7,161 nucleotides of DNA from an uncultured Clostridia bacterium (GTDB lineage Bacteria; Bacillota; Clostridia; TANB77; CAG-508): the NCBI GenBank assembly GCA_947629965.1, contig CANRFS010000066.1:1-7161 (forward strand), written 5' to 3'. The stretch's first letter is position 1. Each line of letters begins with the position of its first letter. Of the stretch, positions 1 to 5,490 are shown piece after piece. The notes under the pieces were generated by a model. It had not been told where the DNA came from. It made no database searches and was given only the letters and a program-made list of their open reading frames with translations. A program made the translations under genes and the position numbers.

Positions 1-1499
1 AGTCCAATATATCCTAATGAAATTGTAGAATAACCACCTTTTAATAATTTATCTATTTTTTCTTCTGGTTCCATATGGGCTATTGCTCCATATCTCCAAT
101 GTATAGGGCTAGTATTACTTAATGTTCCTAGCAATGCATAATGTCTACACATTAAAGCTTCATAGCATAGCTCTAATCTTTCATCTAATAATCTCCAAAA
201 TTCTTTATCGTCTCCATCTGCAATTATTCCAATTTGTGGAAGGTTTATGCTTACAACACCTTGATTAAATCTTCCTTCAAATTTATAATTTCCATTTTCG
301 TCCTTCCAAGGCGATAAAAAGCTTGTGTATCCCATTGGACTAAATACATTCCCCTCATAATTTTCACGCATTTTTTTAGCTGATATATAAGCTGGATATA
401 AACTTTTTGAAGAACATTTTATTGCAAGTTTTGTTAAGTAATCATATTCTCCGCCTTTTAAACAGTTATGTTCATCTAGTACATATATTAATTTAGGAAA
501 TTCCGATGCAATATATTCGCCATTTTCGTTTTTAATTCCCTGATAATTTTGTATAAGTATTTCTTCTATTAATTTTGCATTTTCTTTTATATATGAATCA
601 TCCTTTTTTAGATTTAAAAACAATGTTACATGTGGTAACTTCCCGTTTGTTGTTATTAATGTATTTAATTGATATAAAATTGTTTGAACACCTGCAGAGA
701 TTTCTTTTTCTAGTCTTTGATTTACTAATTTTTCGATCATTTTTGGAGTTAAATCATCGCTAAATTCTTTTTCTAACTCTTTTTTAAATTTCTCATAGCT
801 TTTTCTTATATACTTACCTAAATGGCTTATATCTACTGATTGTTCTCCGCATTGATTTGACGCAACTTCTGCAATTATTTGTGTTGTAACAATACATGCA
901 ACTTGAAAACTTTTAGGAGTCTCTATCATTTTTCCATTAATAACTGTTCCGTTATCTAACATATCTCCAATATTTATTAGACAACAATTAACAATTGGTT
1001 GTAAAAAATATTCCATATCGTGAAAATGAAGTATTCCTTCTTCATGTGCTTTTGTAATTTTTTCTGGCAATAATATTCTTTTAGTCAAATCTTTTGAAAC
1101 TTCTCCTGCTATATAATCTCTTTGTGTTGATGCAATTACTGAATTTTTACTAGTATTTCCTTCTAATAACTTCTTATTTTGATTTTTTATTAATCCTAAA
1201 ATTGATTCATCTGTAGTATTTTGCTTTCTAACTAATGCTCTCGTGTAACGATAAATCATATATTTTTTTGCAAGTTCAAATTTTTTTCTATCCATCAATT
1301 GTTGCTCAATAATATCTTGTATATCTTCTACTAAAATTCTCTTTTTATCAAGATCTTCTATATATTTTGTTATTTCTCTAATTTCTGATTTTGGTAATCT
1401 TTCATTTATTTTTACTTCGTTATTTGCTTTTTCAATAGCTATTTCTATTTTTTCTCTATTATAATCTACTGCCTTTCCATCTCTTTTTATTACTTTCAT
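1..1499 (-). CDS. nrdD: Anaerobic (class III) ribonucleoside-triphosphate reductase, N-terminal 499 residues (cut by window edge)
   Basis: Oxygen-sensitive glycyl-radical enzyme that reduces ribonucleotides to deoxyribonucleotides for DNA synthesis in anaerobic cells; cytosolic. The frame is open from the ATG at 1499 to the left edge with no stop. Residues 1 to about 90 look like the ATP-cone allosteric domain (start MKVIKRDGKAVDYNREKI). The NrdD barrel follows: NCCLINIGDML with C172/C173, the region where the family carries its catalytic thiyl cysteine; VASNQCGEQSVD near 213-223; HNCLKGGEYDYL near 345; GYSTISLGYIG at 489-499. Family members run to about 700 residues, so roughly 200 are missing here, including the expected C-terminal zinc cysteines and glycyl-radical loop. 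The start is supported by a Shine-Dalgarno run (AAGGGGGT) 6 bases upstream. The gene is divergent from the Crp/Fnr regulator at 1903. The activase gene nrdG is usually adjacent and could lie beyond the left edge. No NrdR box was recognised upstream. Confidence 0.95.
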   Translation of the reverse strand, partial: MKVIKRDGKAVDYNREKIEIAIEKANNEVKINERLPKSEIREITKYIEDLDKKRILVEDIQDIIEQQLMDRKKFELAKKYMIYRYTRALVRKQNTTDESILGLIKNQNKKLLEGNTSKNSVIASTQRDYIAGEVSKDLTKRILLPEKITKAHEEGILHFHDMEYFLQPIVNCCLINIGDMLDNGTVINGKMIETPKSFQVACIVTTQIIAEVASNQCGEQSVDISHLGKYIRKSYEKFKKELEKEFSDDLTPKMIEKLVNQRLEKEISAGVQTILYQLNTLITTNGKLPHVTLFLNLKKDDSYIKENAKLIEEILIQNYQGIKNENGEYIASEFPKLIYVLDEHNCLKGGEYDYLTKLAIKCSSKSLYPAYISAKKMRENYEGNVFSPMGYTSFLSPWKDENGNYKFEGRFNQGVVSINLPQIGIIADGDDKEFWRLLDERLELCYEALMCRHYALLGTLSNTSPIHWRYGAIAHMEPEEKIDKLLKGGYSTISLGYIG

Positions 1500-1549
1500 A
1501 CTAGACCCCCTTTTTTTATGAGCAATGCTAGTCTTGTGTATTCGACATT

Positions 1550-1578
1550 ATTATATACTATTGATAATTTATTTCTGT
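1550..1578 (-). promoter_or_regulatory. Predicted nrdD promoter (consensus -10, poor -35)
   Basis: On the minus strand a perfect TATAAT lies at 1555-1550. At 17-base spacing the -35 position (1578-1573) reads ACAGAA, which is poor. A consensus -10 with a weak -35 is typical of an activator-dependent promoter. The predicted start near 1543 gives a leader of about 44 bases with the Shine-Dalgarno at 1506-1512. Prediction by eye only. Confidence 0.5.
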
Positions 1579-1590
1579 TGCAATTGCAAC
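1577..1590. promoter_or_regulatory. Perfect 14-bp palindrome, candidate activator operator of nrdD
   Basis: GTTGCAATTGCAAC is a perfect dyad. Its centre at 1583.5 is about 40.5 to 41.5 bases upstream of the predicted nrdD start (1542-1543), the position used by Crp/Fnr proteins as class II activators. Read as GTTGC-N4-GCAAC it has the 5-4-5 spacing of Fnr-type sites, although the bases differ from the classical TTGAT-N4-ATCAA. The regulator encoded at 1903 is the obvious candidate to bind it; that is inference. Confidence 0.45.
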
Positions 1591-1604
1591 TTTTTACGTA
1601 AAAA
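1591..1604. repeat. Second perfect 14-bp palindrome abutting the first
   Basis: TTTTTACGTAAAAA is a perfect dyad starting at the base after the preceding palindrome, so 28 continuous bases consist of two dyads. It may be a second protein site or an A/T-rich UP-like element upstream of the nrdD promoter. Because it is mostly A/T, chance is a real alternative. From 1605 to 1666 nothing further was recognised. Confidence 0.3.
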
Positions 1605-1666
1605 ATATTTTTGTGTGCTCTGTAATGCTTGATATGACTTGTTTTGCTTTGTCGACTTTTAACTAC

Positions 1667-1708
1667 TTTATTTGATTTTTTTATTTTAGTATATTATAAT
1701 CAAATAAA
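1667..1708 (+). promoter_or_regulatory. Predicted promoter of the Crp/Fnr regulator, framed by an 11-bp inverted repeat
   Basis: TTGATT at 1672-1677 and a perfect TATAAT at 1695-1700 are separated by 17 bases, giving a predicted start near 1707. The promoter lies between perfect inverted repeats, TTTATTTGATT (1667-1677) and AATCAAATAAA (1698-1708), centred 31 bases apart, about three helical turns. These arms cover the -35 and the -10/+1 and contain TTGAT and ATCAA, the Fnr-type half-sites, at non-classical spacing. Autorepression by a looping or tetrameric regulator is possible but unproven. Confidence 0.5.
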
Positions 1709-1889
1709 TTGTTGTTTGTTTTATTTGTTACTGTAAAATAGTTTAATATAATTTTTTTAAGACGTCCTTCTTAACCAAAATTATTATTTCATAATAATTT
1801 TGGATTCGAAGCTCCTATTTCAAAAATTATATTTAAACTATTTTACTAATCAAATTACCTTAAAAACAATTGCTCAAACAACAATTTAT
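1704..1889 (+). promoter_or_regulatory. Predicted structured 5' leader: nested long helices with a three-way junction
   Basis: The sequence supports this fold by perfect complementarity. P0: 1704-1718 with 1875-1889, 15 bp. P1: 1733-1756 with 1822-1846, 24 bp with one bulged base (1832). Inside P1, P2: 1757-1762 with 1769-1774, 6 bp, loop CGTCCT. P3: 1775-1786 with 1792-1803, 12 bp, loop TTTCA. P2 follows P1, and P3 follows P2, with no bases between; 18 unpaired bases (1804-1821) close the junction. The predicted transcript start (about 1707) falls in the 5' arm of P0, and the 3' arm ends two bases before the Shine-Dalgarno (1892-1896). A 5-bp alternative hairpin (1868-1872 with 1882-1886) would compete with P0. 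It could be a cis-acting control RNA, a 5' stabiliser, or for P1-P3 alone a MITE-like insertion. No known riboswitch class was recognised. Confidence 0.5.
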
Positions 1890-1902
1890 ATAGGAGAAAA
1901 TT

Positions 1903-2520
1903 ATGGATGTTTCAGAATTAGCTAAAAACATTGTCGCTAATTGTAATAAAGTTCAAAGAAAAACGTTTCCTTTAGGAAGTGTTATTACTACTTATATGGA
2001 AAAAAGGAAACAAATTTGTATTTTACTTTCTGGCAAAGCAGATTTGATTAGATATGATTTAAAGGGGAATCAAGATATAATTGAACATTTTGAGCAAAAT
2101 GATATTTTTGGTGAGGTTTTTCATTCTGTTAATACAAATAATGAACTTTTTGTTCTTGCGACTAAAGATTGTGAAGTTCTTATATTTTCATATGATGATT
2201 TACGTATAAAATGCAAACAAAACTGTAGCTTTCACAATACTTTAATTTCTACTATTTTAGAGCTTGTTTTAAATAATACAATTGCTCAAAATACTAGAAT
2301 TGAAATTTTATCTAAGAGAAGTATTAGAGAAAAATTACTTAGCTATTTTAATATCTTATCTAGCAAGTCTTTTAGTAAAAATATAACTCTTCCATTTTCA
2401 TTAACAAGTCTTGCCGATTATTTAAGTGTTGATAGAAGTGCAATGATGCGAGAAATTAGGAATTTAATTGATGAAAAAATCATTAGCAAAGAAGGTAACA
2501 AAATTAAATTGTTGTTTTAG
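1903..2520 (+). CDS. Crp/Fnr-family transcriptional regulator
   Basis: A 205-residue DNA-binding regulator of the Crp/Fnr type. Residues about 15-105 form the cyclic-nucleotide-binding-like beta barrel (QICILLSGKADLIRYD near 37-52, DIFGEV at 67-72). A dimer helix follows (about 109-135), then a winged helix-turn-helix: REKLLSYF at 142-149, SLTSLADYLSVDRSAMMREI at 166-185 with the recognition helix around DRSAMMREIRNL. Five cysteines (14, 39, 90, 104, 108) are present, but not the N-terminal four-cysteine cluster of E. coli Fnr, so the effector is unknown; C104-x3-C108 sits at the hinge before the dimer helix. The start is supported by AGGAG 6 bases upstream. The gene stands alone, is divergent from nrdD and convergent with the toxin gene. 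Expected targets are itself and nrdD, by position only. The 48 bases after the stop hold no strong terminator. Confidence 0.9.
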   Translation: MDVSELAKNIVANCNKVQRKTFPLGSVITTYMEKRKQICILLSGKADLIRYDLKGNQDIIEHFEQNDIFGEVFHSVNTNNELFVLATKDCEVLIFSYDDLRIKCKQNCSFHNTLISTILELVLNNTIAQNTRIEILSKRSIREKLLSYFNILSSKSFSKNITLPFSLTSLADYLSVDRSAMMREIRNLIDEKIISKEGNKIKLLF

Positions 2521-2533
2521 TATTTTATATTAT

Positions 2534-2550
2534 AATAAATGCATAAATTA
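2534..2550 (+). repeat. 17-base inverted repeat, copy distal to the toxin gene
   Basis: AATAAATGCATAAATTA here is the exact inverse complement of 3119-3135. The two copies frame the toxin-antitoxin genes. This copy lies 19 bases past the toxin stop, in the 3' untranslated part of that transcript. Confidence 0.55.
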
Positions 2551-2568
2551 TTTTTTATAATTTTTGGG

Positions 2569-2871
2569 TTAATAATTTGAGATATTTATTGAATTTAAAA
2601 GATTTCTAGAATGATGAAAAATTTTCAAGATATGAACATTAGAATTAATTTTATAAAAAATTCTATATGATTTGTAAATTATTTCTCTTAAATTTATATT
2701 GTTATATTCTGGAATTTTTCTTCCCATGTATGGGAACATCGATAAATATTCGGTTTTACTTATTATTTCTTCTATTGTCTTATTTGCATAATATATAGAA
2801 TCTTTTGATATATATTCATAGATTTGCTTCAAATCTTCTCTAGCATCTATTTTTAATTCTATATTTGCCAA
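2569..2871 (-). CDS. ParE/RelE-superfamily toxin (type II toxin-antitoxin)
   Basis: A 100-residue protein of the ParE/RelE fold, the toxin of type II addiction modules; relatives inhibit DNA gyrase or cleave mRNA, and the sequence does not decide which. Family pattern in order: AREDLKQIYEYIS at 10-22, SMFPYMGRKIPE at 44-55, LREIIYKSYRIFYKI at 61-75, VHILKIFHHSRN at 79-90. Length is normal. No ATG suits the N-terminus; the chosen start is TTG at 2871, with AAGAGAG 9 bases upstream. It overlaps the antitoxin gene by 32 bases in another frame, so translation is probably coupled and the toxin made in smaller amount. A RelE-type mRNA interferase is the main alternative to a gyrase inhibitor. Confidence 0.82.
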   Translation of the reverse strand: MANIELKIDAREDLKQIYEYISKDSIYYANKTIEEIISKTEYLSMFPYMGRKIPEYNNINLREIIYKSYRIFYKINSNVHILKIFHHSRNLLNSINISNY

Positions 2872-3091
2872 TATGAAATTCTCTCTTAATATCGTCTATT
2901 GTATATGTTCGTCCTATACCTTGCTCTATTTCCACATCACCACATGCAAAGATTATATTTACTATATCTGCTCTTGTTGAATTTGGATTATTTAGTATTT
3001 CTTTTTTCATTTCACATAATTTTTCATAAGGTAACTGTTTTAGTTCTTTAAGTTTTCTTCTGTTTTCTTGTACGTACTCTTCGTATGTCAT
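2840..3091 (-). CDS. Putative antitoxin partner of the ParE/RelE-type toxin
   Basis: An 83-residue, highly charged protein called as antitoxin by position: it is small, precedes the toxin and overlaps it by 32 bases. I do not recognise the family. Residues 1-35 look like a charged amphipathic helix (MTYEEYVQENRRKLKELKQL). Residues 58-72 (QGIGRTYTIDDIKREF) resemble the toxin-wrapping tail of other antitoxins. No ribbon-helix-helix, helix-turn-helix or Phd-like DNA-binding motif is evident. The frame opens further upstream, with ATGs at 3130 and 3115. The first would be only about 5 bases from the predicted transcript start (3135) and the second has no Shine-Dalgarno. The ATG at 3091 has AAAGG 10 bases upstream and was chosen, giving a leader of about 44 bases. 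Confidence 0.65.
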   Translation of the reverse strand: MTYEEYVQENRRKLKELKQLPYEKLCEMKKEILNNPNSTRADIVNIIFACGDVEIEQGIGRTYTIDDIKREFHIGKYRIKNRC

Positions 3092-3118
3092 AATACCACA
3101 ACCTTTCTTTTGCATATT

Positions 3119-3135
3119 TAATTTATGCATTTATT
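3119..3135 (-). repeat. 17-base inverted repeat, copy at the toxin-antitoxin transcript start
   Basis: The plus strand reads TAATTTATGCATTTATT, the exact inverse complement of 2534-2550. The predicted +1 of the toxin-antitoxin promoter is 3135, so the transcript would begin with this 17-base sequence. Confidence 0.55.
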
Positions 3136-3141
3136 GTTTGC

Positions 3142-3170
3142 ATTATACATTAAAAGGAAAAAACTGTCAA
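3142..3170 (-). promoter_or_regulatory. Consensus sigma-A promoter of the toxin-antitoxin operon
   Basis: On the minus strand, TTGACA (3170-3165) and TATAAT (3147-3142) are separated by exactly 17 bases, a perfect match to the housekeeping consensus. The predicted start is 3135. The -35 hexamer lies inside one arm of the hydrogenase-operon terminator. Such a strong promoter would fit a repressed, autoregulated toxin-antitoxin operon, but no clear dyad operator was seen besides the ATGCAT core at 3125-3130. Confidence 0.75.
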
Positions 3171-3189
3171 TATTTTTTGACAGTTTTTT
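3158..3189 (-). terminator. Intrinsic terminator of the hydrogenase operon
   Basis: AAAAAACTGTCAA (3158-3170) pairs with the inverse complement at 3177-3189: 13 bp, 6-base loop. On the minus strand the stem ends in six T, followed by CCTTTT, 19 bases after the hydA stop. The A run and T run are symmetrical, so it could work in both directions, but no plus-strand gene ends just before it. Confidence 0.8.
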
Positions 3190-3207
3190 GACTTTTTGTA
3201 AATAATA

Positions 3208-4956
3208 TTATAAATCATATTTTTCTCTTTTATGATAGCTTGTGTGCAATAATTCATGTGCTTTATGGCTTCCTGGTTTTTCTAAGTATTCTTTGTATAG
3301 TTTTTTCATAACTGGGCTTTCGTGTGATTTTCTTATAGTGCTTTTTTCGTCAATATCGTATAAGCAGTCTGCTCTTAATTTTCTAATATCATACTCGCTT
3401 CTTTCTTTTGATGATCTAATTGGCTGACCACCACCCATTATACATCCGCCTGGACATGCCATTATTTCTACAAATTGATAATCTGCTTTTCCTTCCTTTA
3501 TTTCGTCCATTATTTTTCTTGCATTTGAAAGGCCATGTGCTACTGCAACTTTTACATCTGCATCTCCAATTTTAATAGTTGCTTTCTTTATTCCTTTTTT
3601 TCCTCTTACAGATTCAAAATCTATTTCTTTTAATTCTTTTCCTGTAATTGTTTCATATGCTGTACGAAGAGCAGCCTCCATTACTCCACCTGTTACTCCA
3701 AATATTGCTCCTGCACCAGTTGCTTCTCCCATTGGGTCATCAAAACTGCTATCTTCTAACTGTGTAAATTCTATGTTTGCTTGTTTTATCATTCTTGCAA
3801 GTTCGCGTGTTGTAATTACTGCATCTACATCATCTAGTTCTCCATTTTTCATTTCTTCTCTTTGTCTTTCAAATTTTTTTGCAACACATGGCATAACTGA
3901 TACAACAAACATTTTCTTTGGATCTATTTTTTCTTTTTCTGCATAGTAAGATTTTAATATGCTTCCAAACATTTGATGTGGTGATTTACATGTTGATAAG
4001 TGATCTAACAATTCTGGGTAATTCATTTCTATAAATCTTACCCAACCAGGGCTGCAAGATGTAATCATTGGAAGTGTTCCACCATTTTTAAATCTTTCTA
4101 CAAATTCGTTTGCTTCTTCCATAATTGTTAAATCTGCACCTGTATTTGTATCGAATACTTTATCAAATCCTAATTTTTTAAGTGCTGTTACCATTTTTCC
4201 TGCTACATTTGTACCTATTTTCATTCCAAATTCTTCGCCTAATGCTGCTCTTACTGCTGGTGCTGTTTGAACTACTACAAATGTATCTTCATCTTTTAAT
4301 TTTTCCCAAACGATATCTGTGCTATCTTTTTCACGAAGTGCTCCAACTGGACAAGCAGTTATACATTGTCCACAGAATGTGCAGTTTACATTGTTTAAAC
4401 TTTTATTTCCAACTGTTGATATACAAGATTCAAATCCTCTTTGTGCACAGTCTATTGCTCCTATTTTTTGCACATTTTTACATGTTGATACACATCTTCT
4501 ACAAAGTATACATTTACTAAAATCTCTAACTATTGAAGGTGATAGATCATCTATTTTGTGCTCTGTTTTTGCTCCTTCAAATTCAATACCTTTTACATTA
4601 AATTTCATTGCAAGTGTTTGTAATTCACAATTTCCATTTCTTACACATGTTAAGCAATCTCTATTATGGTTTGACAATATAAGGTCAAGTATAATTTTTC
4701 TTGCTTCAACAACATTCTTTGTATTAGTATGAACTTTCATTCCTTCTTCTACTTGTTGTATACAAGATGCTACAAATCCTCTTCTTCCTTCTATCTCTAC
4801 AATACAAATTCTACAATCACCTATTGCATTTATTTCTTTTAAATAGCAAAGAGTCGGTATGTCAATATTTATTTGTTTTGCAGCTTGCAATACTGTTGTT
4901 CCTTTTGGTACTTCTACATCTATGCCATCAATATTTAATTTAACTAAGTCTGACAT
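3208..4956 (-). CDS. hydA: [FeFe]-hydrogenase catalytic subunit HydA (NAD-linked, bifurcating type)
   Basis: Cytosolic subunit that forms or oxidises H2 at the H-cluster, 582 residues. Domains in order: plant-type [2Fe-2S] ferredoxin (C37, C48, C51, C65); NuoG-like His-ligated [4Fe-4S] motif (H97, C101, C104, C110); two [4Fe-4S] clusters (C149, C152, C155, C159 and C192, C195, C198, C202); then the H-cluster domain with TSCSPGW (299-305), MPCVAKKFE (355-363) and EIMACPGGCIMGGGQP (497-512). The C-terminus (HKAHELLHTSYHKREKY) is the usual small-subunit-like tail. The first motif has Ser where monomeric enzymes have TSCCP. Length and domain order resemble clostridial M3 enzymes and HydA of trimeric hydrogenases; adjacency to hydB and hydC argues for the trimeric type, where electrons from NADH and reduced ferredoxin combine to make H2. 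AAGGAGG lies 8 bases before the ATG, and the hydB-frame stop is 17 bases upstream. Last gene of the operon. Confidence 0.95.
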   Translation of the reverse strand: MSDLVKLNIDGIDVEVPKGTTVLQAAKQINIDIPTLCYLKEINAIGDCRICIVEIEGRRGFVASCIQQVEEGMKVHTNTKNVVEARKIILDLILSNHNRDCLTCVRNGNCELQTLAMKFNVKGIEFEGAKTEHKIDDLSPSIVRDFSKCILCRRCVSTCKNVQKIGAIDCAQRGFESCISTVGNKSLNNVNCTFCGQCITACPVGALREKDSTDIVWEKLKDEDTFVVVQTAPAVRAALGEEFGMKIGTNVAGKMVTALKKLGFDKVFDTNTGADLTIMEEANEFVERFKNGGTLPMITSCSPGWVRFIEMNYPELLDHLSTCKSPHQMFGSILKSYYAEKEKIDPKKMFVVSVMPCVAKKFERQREEMKNGELDDVDAVITTRELARMIKQANIEFTQLEDSSFDDPMGEATGAGAIFGVTGGVMEAALRTAYETITGKELKEIDFESVRGKKGIKKATIKIGDADVKVAVAHGLSNARKIMDEIKEGKADYQFVEIMACPGGCIMGGGQPIRSSKERSEYDIRKLRADCLYDIDEKSTIRKSHESPVMKKLYKEYLEKPGSHKAHELLHTSYHKREKYDL

Positions 4957-4973
4957 TTTGTTTTCCTCCTTAA

Positions 4974-5465
4974 TTATGATATTGCACTAAAGTGGCAGTT
5001 CTTTTGGCAAGCTCCACATTTAATACAAATATTTTCATCTATTTCATATCCGTGTTCTCTGTCACCTTTTATTGCTCCTACTGGGCAATTTTTAGCACAC
5101 AATCCACATTTTTTGCATTTTTCTGAATTTATAGAAAGGCTAAGCAGAGCTTTACATTCTTTTGCTGGACATTTTTTGTTATTTATATGTGCTAAATATT
5201 CATCTTTAAAATATTTTATTGTGCTGAGTATTGGGTTTGGAGCTGTTTGACCAAGTCCACATACAGATGCCTTTTGTATAGTTTTTGCAAGTGTCTCTAG
5301 TCTTTCTAAATCTTCTAAAGTAGCTTCTCCTTCAGTAATTTTTTCTAGAATTTCTAGCATTCTTTTTGTTCCTATTCTACATGGTGTACATTTTCCGCAA
5401 GATTCATCTACTGTAAATCCTAAATAGAATTTTGCAAGATTTACCATACATTTTGTATCATCCAT
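4974..5465 (-). CDS. hydB: HydB C-terminal part (NuoF-type [4Fe-4S] site plus two ferredoxin clusters), separate frame
   Basis: 163 residues that correspond to the C-terminal quarter of HydB. ESCGKCTPCR (C23, C26, C29) with SVCGLGQTAPNP (C69) form the NuoF [4Fe-4S] site. CKKCGLCAKNC (C117, C120, C123, C127) and CIKCGACQKNC (C147, C150, C153, C157) form a two-cluster ferredoxin domain that wires the flavin subunit to HydA. C99 and C104 are a further cysteine pair. In relatives all this follows the flavin domain in one protein of about 600 residues. Here the reading frame changes by one base within the conserved GSMMGSGGLIVMD stretch. If made separately, it would start at the ATG at 5465, overlapping the upstream stop in ATGGATGA, with only a weak GGTGG as ribosome site, so coupled translation or frameshifting would be needed. 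All cluster ligands are intact, which argues for recent damage, a sequence error, or a working split. Confidence 0.85.
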   Translation of the reverse strand: MDDTKCMVNLAKFYLGFTVDESCGKCTPCRIGTKRMLEILEKITEGEATLEDLERLETLAKTIQKASVCGLGQTAPNPILSTIKYFKDEYLAHINNKKCPAKECKALLSLSINSEKCKKCGLCAKNCPVGAIKGDREHGYEIDENICIKCGACQKNCHFSAIS

Positions 5466-5490
5466 TACAATTAATCCACCGAGAACCCAT
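5458..5490 (-). other. Frame break in hydB: one extra base and an 8-base overlap
   Basis: Reading ATG GGT TCT from 5490, the conserved protein expects GGT GGA TTA ATT GTA ATG next (GGLIVM). One extra C on the minus strand (G at 5481 on plus) turns this into CGG TGG ATT and leads to the TGA at 5460-5458. Removing that base fuses both parts into one protein of about 618 residues, the normal HydB size. The extra base is not in a homopolymer run. CGG should be a rare codon in this A/T-rich genome, so a stalled +1 shift at TCT-CGG can be imagined, though TCT to CTC is a poor slip. Confidence 0.8.

Noticed and set aside
575..763. 62-codon plus-strand frame inside nrdD
   Set aside because: Antisense to continuous NrdD coding sequence; no ribosome site or recognisable protein.
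1733..1846. tRNA or integron attC site
   Set aside because: A TTCGAA loop-like stretch is present, but flanking bases do not form a T-arm or cloverleaf, and the GTTRRRY core of attC is absent.
1733..1847. Transposable MITE with TTACT target duplication (1728-1732 and 1843-1847)
   Set aside because: The right TTACT overlaps the inverted repeat itself, so it is not a clean duplication; kept only as an alternative for the leader structure.
2545..2563. AAATTAT/ATAATTT hairpin as terminator of the regulator gene
   Set aside because: Only 7 A/T pairs with a short T run; too weak to call in such A/T-rich DNA.
3092..3130. Longer antitoxin starting at ATG 3130 or 3115
   Set aside because: The first ATG is about 5 bases from the predicted transcript start and the second has no ribosome site; the ATG at 3091 has both a leader and AAAGG.
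3177..3205. Plus-strand TTGACA as a promoter reading into the hydA 3' end
   Set aside because: It arises from the terminator symmetry; at 17 bases the -10 position reads AAATAA, a poor match.
4182..4732. Plus-strand open frames across hydA
   Set aside because: They are antisense to a gene with full domain motifs, are rich in Leu/Phe/Tyr from reverse-complemented codons, and lack ribosome sites.
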